Origin: Lucinisca nassula
Taxonomy: Eukaryota; Mollusca; Bivalvia; Lucinida; Lucinidae
Assembly: GCA_963580285.1 (NCBI GenBank)
Contig: OY757019.1
Span: 61,772,587-61,836,586 of the forward strand
Length of the DNA stretch: 64,000 nucleotides
Reading direction: 5' to 3'
Under the pieces are notes generated by a model. That model had not been told where the DNA came from, made no database searches, and saw only the letters and a program-made list of their open reading frames with translations. Positions 1 to 7,572 of the stretch are shown here, piece after piece (within the stretch, counting starts at the first letter, position 1; every line of letters starts with the position of its first letter). The position numbers and the translations under genes are program-made.

Positions 1-74
1 CTCGCAAGCTCGTGCGTCCTTCGCCATATGAACTCGTGCCGAATATTTCACAATATAAAGTCAATAACCTATAA

Positions 75-311
75 TTACTCGGCGCATGTATTGCTGAAGC
101 TCTGTTGACTTGACATTAGTCTCCGGTTGCGTAACTCTTGATCGACAACAAGGCGGTCATCGCGTCCGTTAGTACTCTTCGAGTGTCCACTTCTCTGCAA
201 ATCCGCTACTGCTCCTGTCCTACGATAGCGTGCCCACCGTCGAATGGCAACTGACTGTGACGTATTCATAACATTTGGCGTCTGCAACTTTGTACTTCCG
301 GTCTGAAGCAT
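75..311 (-). pseudogene. Tc1-type transposase fragment (DNA-binding region)
   Basis: A 78-codon open frame reads like the paired-type helix-turn-helix linker of Tc1/mariner transposases: the stretch RRWARYRRTGAVADLQRSG is followed by GRDDRLVVDQELRNRRL, matching the family pattern (R-x-x-x-R-Y-x-x-T-G-x-V-x-D-x-x-R-S-G, then R-x-D-R). In complete elements this region binds the terminal inverted repeats (TIRs). No DDE catalytic domain follows, no TIR pair was seen, and the frame stops soon after the linker, so this is a broken remnant running toward the left window edge. It is unlike the Tc1 copy at 47.5-49.1 kb in detail. Family assignment comes from motif reading only. Confidence 0.65.
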
Positions 312-676
312 GCCTACGGCTCTAACGTTGAGCCTCCGTTAGCCGAATCATGGTTCTATTAACGAATTTGTTTATGAAATTTCATACAACACTTCAAAAA
401 TCGATACAGAAAGTTTTATCGAAATCTCGAATTAATAAAGCGGTTTGTCACTAATGTTAAAATGTTAAAATCCATGTGCTACCTGACCCATGTACAATTT
501 ATGTTCATGTGTTACGCCACTCGAGCATAAATACCATACTGCTCAACACATGATAGTCAAATGAAATGGTATACCCGATATTTGATTATTCCTAATGCTT
601 AGGCAAGGAACGCGAATATCCCCTACTTTTTGTGAACAGTATATACTGAAGAATATATTTGAGAATCATCGAGGTG
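312..676. other. no recognised feature
   Basis: AT-rich unique-looking sequence between the Tc1 fragment and the first SINE. I see no coding signal or repeat here. Confidence 0.5.
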
Positions 677-880
677 GCCCCATCCGATAGCTTAGTGGTT
701 AGCAAGTTCGTCTTATGATCGAGAGGTGTGTGTTCGAATCCGGCCACCAGAGGTGAGGTGTGTCCTTGGGGAAGACACGTTATGCCACTTCCCCACTCTA
801 ACCAGGTGTAAATGGCTAGCAGTAGCACTGCCTCTTTCTTGCGCGTGATAACACCTGCAGTGAAATGAGTTTTTTTTTGT
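677..880 (+). repeat. tRNA-derived SINE
   Basis: An RNA polymerase III type 2 promoter is visible: box A TAGCTTAGTGG at 688-698 and box B TGTTCGAATCC at 731-741, 33 bp apart as in a tRNA. It is followed by a CTTGGGGAAGACACG block and CCAGGTGTAAATGGCTAG, a conserved central segment shared by many marine-animal SINEs (the SINE at 38.5 kb has a related CTTGAGCAAGAAAC block). The anticodon arm does not form a convincing functional tRNA. The 3' limit is uncertain because it runs into a T-rich stretch before the ribozyme repeat. Confidence 0.75.
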
Positions 881-898
881 TGTTTTTTGGTTTGGGTT

Positions 899-1050
899 TG
901 CAGTATGTTTCCTCTCTGGCTTTCGTTGCCGGATCATTACATGGTCACTGATGAGGCTTTATTAGCCGAAACTACGTAGTATGACCCATCTTCTTTCTTA
1001 TGAATGTTTTCATTGCTCTTAAAGGAACTCATTCTTGATTTTTATTTGAC
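899..1050 (+). repeat. solo partial copy of the hammerhead-ribozyme repeat
   Basis: About 150 bp matching part of the 383-bp monomer at 25.0-26.0 kb in opposite orientation: it starts at GCAGTATGTTTCCTC and ends near TTGATTTTTATTTG. Only one incomplete monomer is present, so no monomer could be excised by two cleavages. It holds the best-paired hammerhead of the window. Confidence 0.85.
943..986 (+). ncRNA. type I hammerhead ribozyme motif (locus A)
   Basis: All core elements are intact and in order: stem I 5' strand GGTCA (943-947), CTGATGA (948-954), stem II GGCT/AGCC with loop TTATT (955-967), GAAA (968-971), short stem III ACT/AGT with loop ACGT, cleavage triplet GTA ending at 981, and stem I 3' strand TGACC (982-986), fully complementary to GGTCA. 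Hammerheads with such a tiny stem III are known from Penelope-like elements and metazoan retrozymes and usually act as dimers. Activity of this copy is inferred, not shown. Confidence 0.9.
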
Positions 1051-1062
1051 GGCCCTTTCAAG

Positions 1063-1240
1063 ATTATTTCACTCATATCGAGCCGATCGTTAATCAGAGG
1101 TGGGCGAAAACCGGAGTACCCGGAGAAAAACCACCTGACCTTCCGTTGCAGAACTTGGCGTCTCACATGTGACCCGAGCGAGGCTCGAACCACAGCGGTG
1201 AGAGACCTAATGATCAGGAATGAGTTTTAGAGGGCGATTC
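1063..1240 (-). repeat. tRNA-related SINE, family with TCTCCGGGTACTCCGG core (copy 1)
   Basis: On the minus strand a box B-like GGTTCGAGCC is followed by CACATGTGAGACGCCAAG and TTTCTCCGGGTACTCCGG, then a 3' part ending near GTGAAATAATCTT. The same order recurs at 1.55, 22.35 and 44.3 kb. The CTCCGGGTACTCCGG phrase is a conserved block seen in dispersed repeats of many animals (general knowledge; exact family not determined). Confidence 0.6.
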
Positions 1241-1539
1241 AAATAAGCTTTAAGCATTCATCGCAAACCGAGTTTCGGATCGCCCTGGGTATCCCGAGGG
1301 TTGAAAAAGCCTGTAGCGAATCCATAGTAAAAAATTCTCTTTTATTTATAAACCACAGTATTTCTTCTCAATATTTTACCTAAAAATATCGCGGATGACA
1401 GGAAAGAAAGCCATTATCCTGTTTTGTAATTTGTGCCCAGAACTGCTGTTGGGGTTAAAATATTCATTGAGAATCCAGCCAATTTTTATTTATCGATTTA
1501 TTTCGTGCAGTGGGTCAATGGTCAATCCAAAATTAATTC

Positions 1540-1695
1540 ATTTATTTCGAGGCGATCATGAATCAGAGGTGGGCGAAAATCGGGTTGCCCGGCGAAATAA
1601 AACACCTGACGTTCCGTTGCAGAACTTGGCGTCTCACATGTGGCCCGAGCGTGGCGCGAAGCGAAGCGGTGTAAGAGTCATCGCTCAAAGTGTAA
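1540..1695 (-). repeat. same SINE family (copy 2, degraded)
   Basis: Shares the ATGAATCAGAGGTGGGCGAAAA and CTTGGCGTCTCACATGTG blocks with copy 1, but the box B region is mutated. The mariner derivative starting at 1702 abuts it. Confidence 0.55.
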
Positions 1696-1701
1696 GACAT
1701 A

Positions 1702-2211
1702 CGAGGGTTGTCCCAAAATATCGTGGACAAATGCATTTTCTCCCGAATGCGGGTAACAAGCAAATTGAAATTTTCTACATTCATGAAACAATCATTTTTG
1801 ACTTTAGTAATGCGAGTTAGTTGACGCTGAGTTTTTTTTTCAGATTTATACAGACAGGAGACAGACCGTGCGCGAAGTTGGTGAAAAACTGGGACTGAGT
1901 AAAACTACTGTTCATCGTGTACTGAACAAAGATTTATCTATGATAAGTGGTTACATCGCTATAAAAGGTGCATTAATCATAATGGGGAGTATTTCGAAAG
2001 GGAGTGACGCGATGTCGTTTTACGACGTAGACCTGGGCCGCTCGGCCCTGACCCTAGTTAGTAAATAGGCTATTATTTTTATGTTGCTAATCATATAAGC
2101 TTAAAATTTAGCATATCAATAGGGGATATATATGCCACAATTGTCTTAAAATTTCATAAAATTCCGCCGATTATTAGAAAAGTTATAGACGTTGTATTAG
2201 GACAACCCTCG
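1702..2211 (+). mobile_element. internally deleted mariner element (MITE-like)
   Basis: Bounded by imperfect inverted repeats: CGAGGGTTGTCCCAA at 1702 and its counterpart TTAGGACAACCCTCG ending at 2211. A TA dinucleotide precedes the left end; the right flank is AA, so one TA looks mutated. The interior holds the two ends of a mariner transposase gene joined by a large internal deletion, so the element cannot make transposase and would depend on another copy. Confidence 0.8.
1850..2007 (+). pseudogene. mariner transposase remnant: N-terminal HTH joined to C-terminal tail
   Basis: Residues RQTVREVGEKLGLSKTTVHR (about 1856-1915) form the second helix-turn-helix of Mos1-type mariner transposases. 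From about 1945, in the next reading frame, KWLHRYKRCINHNGEYFERE and a stop (2005-2007) match the conserved transposase C terminus. The whole catalytic DD(34)D region between them is missing. This is a typical deletion product of abortive gap repair inside a transposon, here also out of frame. Confidence 0.8.
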
Positions 2212-2257
2212 AATTTTTAGCATTAAAGAATGCAGGAAAAGAAAACGCTTAATCTTT

Positions 2258-2637
2258 TATACCCTGCCACTACCGTGTAGCGTAGTATAATGTTATACCA
2301 CTTGAGTGTCTGTCCGTCCGTCCGTCCGTCCGTCCGTCCGTCCGTCAGTGCTTTATGTACACTCGCTTGTTTGATTGTTTTTAAATCACTTCATTCAAAT
2401 TTTGCATGAACACTGATATCAGGACTGGGTGTTTTGGGTTAATCGTTTGAATAATGGGCAGAATACGTTAATGCTTGGCAGAGTAATGACCACCCGATGA
2501 ATGGGGTATGGCCTATTAGTCCTTCACTATATGTACTGTATATAGAACATATGGACGAAATTTCACTTCTGTCTGGACCACTGAGGCCAGGGTGCACTAT
2601 TTTGGCTGTTCAAGTTCTTGAATTATCTGCCCTTGCC
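2258..2637 (+). mobile_element. HINE-like 5' end of the TACCC type with (GTCC)n and body
   Basis: Starts with a hairpin-prone TATACCCTGCCACTACCGTG segment, then a GTCC microsatellite (2312-2346), then non-coding body sequence. Same design as the 5' end at 14.01 kb (TACCCCCGGCATACG hairpin then CTGT repeats). No 3' end was found before the next element starts at 2638. Confidence 0.5.
2312..2346 (+). repeat. (GTCC)n microsatellite
   Basis: About nine tandem GTCC units, placed just downstream of a hairpin-type element end as in DINE/HINE elements. Confidence 0.95.
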
Positions 2638-3220
2638 AGCTCACCTGAGCCGAAGGCTCATTTGTAAGTTTCGTTGCCTATCTGTTGTCTTTCTGTTGAC
2701 TTTCTGTTGTCTGTCTGTTGTATGTCAACATTTTCAAACAGCTCTGAAACTACTGTGCTATTGAAGCCAAATTCAATACGGAGCATTTATGGGATAGGGG
2801 AATGAAAGTTTGTTCCAGGTCTCATGACTTAGATGGCCTCAGTTAGAAACACTTCGAAATCAATGTGCCGAATATCATGAAACTTGTAATGTAGCATTGA
2901 GGACTCGAGCTAGTCATAGTTTGTGCAGATGATGACACCTAGTGGACGTTGACCCATTTTAGACCAAGGTCAACTATACTCCCTTAGCCTTTATATGGGA
3001 AAAAGTAAAACATGTGTACTTTCCGGAAACAGTTGCAACCTCTGATCTGGGATTTTGTTAGTTAAATGAGTAAATGAAACTACACAAGTATTAAAGATCA
3101 TGGTCCTTGACCTTGGCCTTAGATCATTCAGATATAAAAATTAAAAGTTTATATATATTGCAAACTTCGGTATCCGTGGGACCCAGACATTCATCATATA
3201 AATCCGTTAATGCAAATAGC
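2638..3220 (+). mobile_element. HINE-like element of the AGCTCACC family, first part
   Basis: Begins AGCTCACCTGAGCCGAAGG, the 5' signature also seen at 15.61, 16.87 and (reversed) 51.2 kb, then a CTGTTGT/CTGTCT-rich tract and a body with TGGTCCTTGACCTTGG-type motifs. It is interrupted by the SINE at 3232 and resumes near 3790 to about 4440. Non-coding. Confidence 0.55.
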
Positions 3221-3536
3221 AACTCTATCTGACAGCCCCCGCCCATCGGGGCTTGAAAAAATAGAATGGGCTGCATGATGCTTCCACGCAGAGCTGAACC
3301 GACCACACTTGAATACTGGAAAACCACATAGAGGTTCTCAGTCGGCCGTGGAAAAGTGGTGTTAGTCGTACCGTCCATGCATGTAAACCTATTGGTTTCA
3401 TTGGGCTACAGGGCTTGAGATGTCATGTCATCTCAATGTCGGGTAAACGTCCCACAAAATTGGACGCAACGCCCCAAATGACCTACACAGTGTTGGCGGG
3501 GACGTTAAACCTCAAACAAACAAATAACTCTATCTG
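3221..3536 (+). repeat. SINE-like retroposon with 11-bp target-site duplication
   Basis: A 294-bp insert (3232-3525) is flanked by perfect direct repeats AACTCTATCTG at 3221-3231 and 3526-3536. It begins with a GC-rich CCCCCGCCCATCGGGGC hairpin and ends GGGGACGTTAAACCTC plus an AAAC-rich tail. Same family at 4.47, 13.73, 14.1 and 46.39 kb, plus shorter end fragments near 10.3, 13.4, 31.0 and 46.3 kb. No tRNA-type box A/B is evident, so the promoter class is unknown. TSD and A-rich tail indicate retroposition. Confidence 0.85.
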
Positions 3537-3593
3537 TCTGGTCTTGCAGGAAAAACGAGCTAAACACTGCTCCATGAAAACTCATTTTTTGAG

Positions 3594-3689
3594 GAGCGTA
3601 ATGGCGCAGTCGATTAGACCCTTGTACCTGTTTTGTTAGGTGTGGTAGCCATTGCCAGCGTGAGTTCGAATCTCGCCACAGCCCAGTTT
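3594..3689 (+). repeat. tRNA-derived SINE head
   Basis: Box A TGGCGCAGTCG (3602-3612) and box B GAGTTCGAATCTC (3662-3674) on the plus strand, with a longer than normal spacing between them (an inserted stretch around GTACCTGTTTTGTTAGG). It lies inside the interrupted HINE-like body. Confidence 0.6.
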
Positions 3690-3789
3690 GTACTTTCTTC
3701 AATCTGATTGAAACCCGATCTAAGCTGAACTATGTACGCCTATAGCTAGCCGCAGCGAGATCGGATTTTAATCAGATTGGTACTTTCTT
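3690..3789. mobile_element. 80-bp palindromic transposon with 10-bp TSD
   Basis: Core 3700-3779 has 22-bp terminal inverted repeats (CAATCTGATTGAAACCCGATCT against AGATCGGATTTTAATCAGATTG at 3758-3779, 20 of 22 complementary). The direct repeats GTACTTTCTT immediately flank it at 3690-3699 and 3780-3789. This is the full signature of a tiny cut-and-paste (MITE) insertion. A 9-11-bp TSD is typical of Mutator-type transposases, but superfamily assignment is only a guess. Confidence 0.85.
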
Positions 3790-4440
3790 ATTTCTGAACT
3801 TTATATTAATAGTCCAATGGGCCGATTGCCATGAAACTTAGTATGTGTCATTCGGGTCTCGGGTTCATCACAATTCATTCAAATGATAACTCTGCCTTGA
3901 CCCTGCCCAGTTTACTTTAAAGTCAAATTCAGTTGCATATGCTTTTATACTGAAACATGGACCTTGTTTCTTTTTCGGAAAGTATAATTTGTTGTCCGTT
4001 AAATTTATATTTGTATATGCAGTCAGCTAAATGATAAGATAATGCTACACGAGCATCAAAAGTCAGGATCACTCCTTGACCTTGGACCAAGGTCAATCAA
4101 ATATCCAAACTTAAAATTATTAAAACCTGCTGGGCAAATTGAAGTCAAATTTCATATGAAGCATTTATGAGCGGAACGAAAATGAAATTATTCAACTGGT
4201 CCAGGCCGGATGATCAACATGGCCGTTCTGTCCATATACGGTAAAAAAATCAAAAATCTGTTTCTCTGGAACCAGTGGCTAATGCCCTTGGAACTGCAAA
4301 TGTAGCACTGGGACTCCGGCCAATTATAACTTATTCAATTGATGACTCTGGGTTGGCCCTGACCTATTTTACACCAAGGTTAAATCTGGTCACTTATGCT
4401 TAAGTTAAAATTAATATTTCTTTGAAAACTGTTAATGCCT
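3790..4440 (+). mobile_element. continuation of the HINE-like body
   Basis: Repeating non-coding units with GGGCCGATTGCCATGAAACTT, ACCTTGGACCAAGGTCAA and similar phrases, continuing the element that starts at 2638. Repeats resemble those of the 7.6-9.8 kb array only in general style. No 3' hairpin end was identified. Confidence 0.5.
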
Positions 4441-4467
4441 GTAAATGCAATCAGCTAATTTTAAATT

Positions 4468-4718
4468 TGGCTCCCGACCATCGGGGCTTAGATTGGGCAC
4501 GTAGAGTTGAAACCGAAAGTACTAATAAACCGCTTAGGTCTAAGCCTGTCCAGGCAAAGTTGTGCGAGTCGGACCGTCCTATTGGTTTCATCGGGTGGCA
4601 AGGATTGAGATGTAATTTCATCTCAATGTCGGGTAAAAGTCCCACAAAACTGGAAGCAACGTCTCCAAAACGACCTAAATAGTGTTGACTTGGACATTAA
4701 ACCTCTAGTCAAACAAAC
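4468..4718 (+). repeat. SINE-like retroposon, second copy (diverged)
   Basis: Aligns with the copy at 3232-3525: GACCATCGGGGCTTAGA at the 5' side, GAGATGTAATTTCATCTCAATG in the middle, and a TTGACTTGGACATTAAACC tail with AAAC repeats. No clear TSD. Confidence 0.75.
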
Positions 4719-5143
4719 ACAATTGCTTTTTTCGACTTAAAATAATTTCATTAACACACTGTACAAATGTAGCGTGTTGCTAAATCTTTCTGCAATGCAT
4801 TTATTTTGCCTAGAGAGTGGGGGTATTTCCTTTCCAGGAATGTTGTAAATAGGGTATGTTGAGATAACATTTTCTATAAACTTTGATATGTTGTATAATC
4901 TTATGACATTTCTAACAATTAATTAATTATTTATATTACGTTTTTGCTGCTATTTTAAGTAATTTTTTGGGGAAATAAAAATGATATTCCTTTCAGGCGG
5001 GGATATATTTCCTTTCGAACGTCATCATGCACTATGACGCGCCAAAAATCGGGACAAATTGCGTCACGTCACAGCGCTAATTACGTCAGTTTTAATTGTT
5101 AGAAAGGCCAAAAAACGGCCGACTTAATAAATGTAATATAAAC
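4719..5143. other. no recognised feature
   Basis: AT-rich sequence with nothing recognised. Confidence 0.5.
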
Positions 5144-5296
5144 ATTAATACATCTTTAGTTTTGAAAACAGGAACTATTTCCCTCGAAACTTGCAAATCT
5201 TATAAACAAACTCGTGTATTTGCACTCGTTTGTTTACTTGATTTGCAAGTCTCTCGGGAAAATATTTCCCGTATTTAAAACTGAAGATGTATTAAT
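5144..5296. repeat. about 153-bp near-perfect palindrome
   Basis: Left arm ATTAATACATCTTTAGTTTT pairs with AAAACTGAAGATGTATTAAT at the right end. Pairing continues inward through TTGCAAATC/GATTTGCAAG to the centre AAACAAACTCGTG...GCACTCGTTTGTTT. It would fold into one long hairpin. Similar palindromes lie at 9.95-10.09 and 30.05-30.14 kb. Confidence 0.85.
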
Positions 5297-5437
5297 TTCT
5301 ATGTCTCGGTGAAAGGAAACCCGATAATCGTTCAACAGTGAATTATTTCATTTTGACGTCATAATTTCTAGGCGACATTGGTGACGTCGTTGGTAACAAC
5401 AATAACAATAGTTGGCGTTTGGCGGAAAATCTGATAA

Positions 5438-6919
5438 AATCATAGAAATCAGACTTGTGGAACTAAGGCCTATGAACTTCAGCCTTTAGCTGAAGAGAGA
5501 GCTATAGTAGATAAACACGTTTGTCTTTCAGCCACCAAGTTTGCTGTGTGTGTTAACGAAGGCCAAGACAAGCTTCCTACGCTATACTGGTTACCAAAAC
5601 TGCATAAAAAACCTTACAAAGCACGGTTTATTGCAAATTCTCGCTCTTGCACTACCACTGAACTTTCTAAATTATTAATTTCCTGTCTTACTGTTATTAA
5701 AACGCATGTAATTAAATATTGTGATAAAGTCTTTGAAAGATCAGGAAGAAATCTGTTTTGGTCTATAAAAAATTCGAATGAGGTTTTAAATAAATTGAAA
5801 TCTAGACATTTTCGTGCTTCTAGTCTGTCTACTTACGATTTTTCCACTATTTACACTACACTTCCTCATAATCTTATAAAAGAAAAGCTTAATGATTTAA
5901 TTGAATGGGCTTTTCACAGAGAAGATTCTCTCTATCTTGCATGTAATGTCAGAAATGCATTTTTCACTTCTAAAGAGCATAAGAATTATACACTTTGGTC
6001 ATGTCAGAAAGTGTGTGATGCCCTCACCTTTCTACTTGACAATATTTATATTAGATTCGGTACTAAGTTATTTAGACAAATTGTGGGTATTCCGATGGGT
6101 ACTAATTGCGCACCTCTTGTGGCTGATCTGTTCTTGTATTGTTATGAAAGAGACTTCATTTTGTCGCTTTCCATTGATAACCAATCTGAAATTATTGAAG
6201 CTTTTAGCTCTACTTCTAGATATTTAGATGATTTATTAAATATTGATAATACCTATTTTGATGGTTTGATCAGTCAGATTTACCCCCTAGAACTTCAGTT
6301 AAATAAAGCAAATTCTTCTGATACCGAGGCCCCGTTTTTGGATTTACATCTATCTATTGTAGATGGATTTGTTTCGTGCAGAATTTATGATAAACGCGAT
6401 GACTTTGATTTTGAGATTGTAAATTTTCCTTTTTTGGATGGTAATGTTCCTCGTGCGCCATCCTATGGCGTTTATATTTCGCAATTAATTCGATTTGCTA
6501 GAGTGTGTAGTCATGTAACTGACTTCAACACTCGTAATAAATTATTAACGGCTAAACTCCTTAATCAGGGTTATCGGTACCATAAACTACGCAAAGCCTT
6601 TTCAAAATTTTATAGACGCCATTCTGATTTAATTTCAAAATTCAATATTGGACTTAAATCTCTTCTGCAACAAGGTCTATCGGAACCCGAATTTTATGGT
6701 GACTTAGTATATAAATTCAGAAAAATATATAACCTCAATGACTTCAGCACCCAATTTCGTAAAATCATTCTTCGATATAAAAAGATTGGGTACAATATGG
6801 ATATTATACGACAGACTGCATGCATGGTAGTTAACCCAATCACGGTTGGCAACTTTGCTTCCCTCTTTAATTGCACGCCGGTGGGTCAGGCCTCAGATTC
6901 TATGACGGCTCCAACATAA
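5438..6919 (+). pseudogene. Penelope-like retroelement reverse transcriptase (5'-truncated)
   Basis: An uninterrupted frame (stop TAA at 6917-6919; in-frame stop upstream at 5435-5437) encodes a PLE-type RT. Numbering from the GTG at 5546: YWLPKLHKKPY (14-24, PLE N-terminal motif), STYDFSTIYTTLPH (95-108, containing catalytic Asp98), IVGIPMGTNCAPLVADLF (179-196), SRYLDDLLN (224-232, the YxDD catalytic pair) and APFLDLHLS (262-270, the FLD motif shared by PLE and telomerase RTs). The frame extends upstream (KAYELQPLAEE) to 5438 without a proper start, so the 5' part is missing. It ends about 190 residues after FLDL at MTAPT with no C-terminal GIY-YIG endonuclease. It therefore comes either from an endonuclease-free or N-terminal-endonuclease type PLE. 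Enzyme role: RNA-templated DNA synthesis for the element. The retained open frame suggests a fairly young copy. Confidence 0.9.
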
Positions 6920-7490
6920 AGGCTTATTGAGAATTAGAGAGATAATGTCGGTTGGTGCCTGATGCTCTGTCTCTGGTCGGGCTCATTGGAGTCTAACTGA
7001 TGGTTTGCTTTTGCTCCAGCATTTCAGTGGTTTCTTGCTGTCGAGTCCTCACCGTTGTCTCACCTCTGTGGTACTTTGATTTTTGTGTTCACGGAGATGT
7101 TGCACTGATGAGATAGGAGGCCTTCATGCGGACTGAACAAATTATTTGTCTAAATCGCGACGGAAGTAAGGGCGAGGATTGTGGCCACGTAAAATCGATT
7201 TAAGCCCCCCAGTGGAAATCTTCCACTGACCGTTCCAAGGCGGCTCTTCTGTGGCGATTTATTTATGTTGTTGTTTGTTACTTACTGTGTGTATCACTTG
7301 TGTCTTTTAATTTTGGATGGCCATATGGCCATTTTGTGGGAAAGTAACTGTCCTTATGGCCTTCCTTTGTTTAGGTTTCCATTATGGTCTGGTCGCTTAA
7401 TGTTTGTATTTCTTTCCCTTTGGTGTCTTTTATGGGTGGAGTAAGTTAATTGTATCAATTCCTGATCTTTGTTTTACTTCTACTTTTCAA
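6920..7490 (+). repeat. PLE 3' UTR (reference copy)
   Basis: The sequence directly after the PLE stop includes blocks found at six other places: CTGTCGAGTCCTCACC, TTCACGGAGATGT, ACTGACCGTTCCAAGGCGG, GGGAAAGTAACTGTCC, TTTCTTTCCCTTTGGTGTC and the end TTGTATCAATTCCTGATC. All copies share the same 3' end, so this is the element's 3' untranslated region, and copies without ORF are 5'-truncated insertions. Confidence 0.85.
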
Positions 7491-7572
7491 TTTTCGCGTC
7501 CATTTGACGTTTTTGAGGAGTGACCTGCAACACGAAAATAAAGTATTATTTTCTTGTAAATGCAGTTCTAAT

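Noticed and set aside
1395..1820. 141-codon plus-strand frame as a gene
   Set aside because: Overlaps a reverse-oriented SINE and the start of a mariner element; no domain.
5546..6919. DIRS or LTR-retrotransposon RT
   Set aside because: YWLPKLHK, DFSTIYTTLP and FLDL motifs and absence of protease, RNase H or integrase fit a Penelope-like RT instead.
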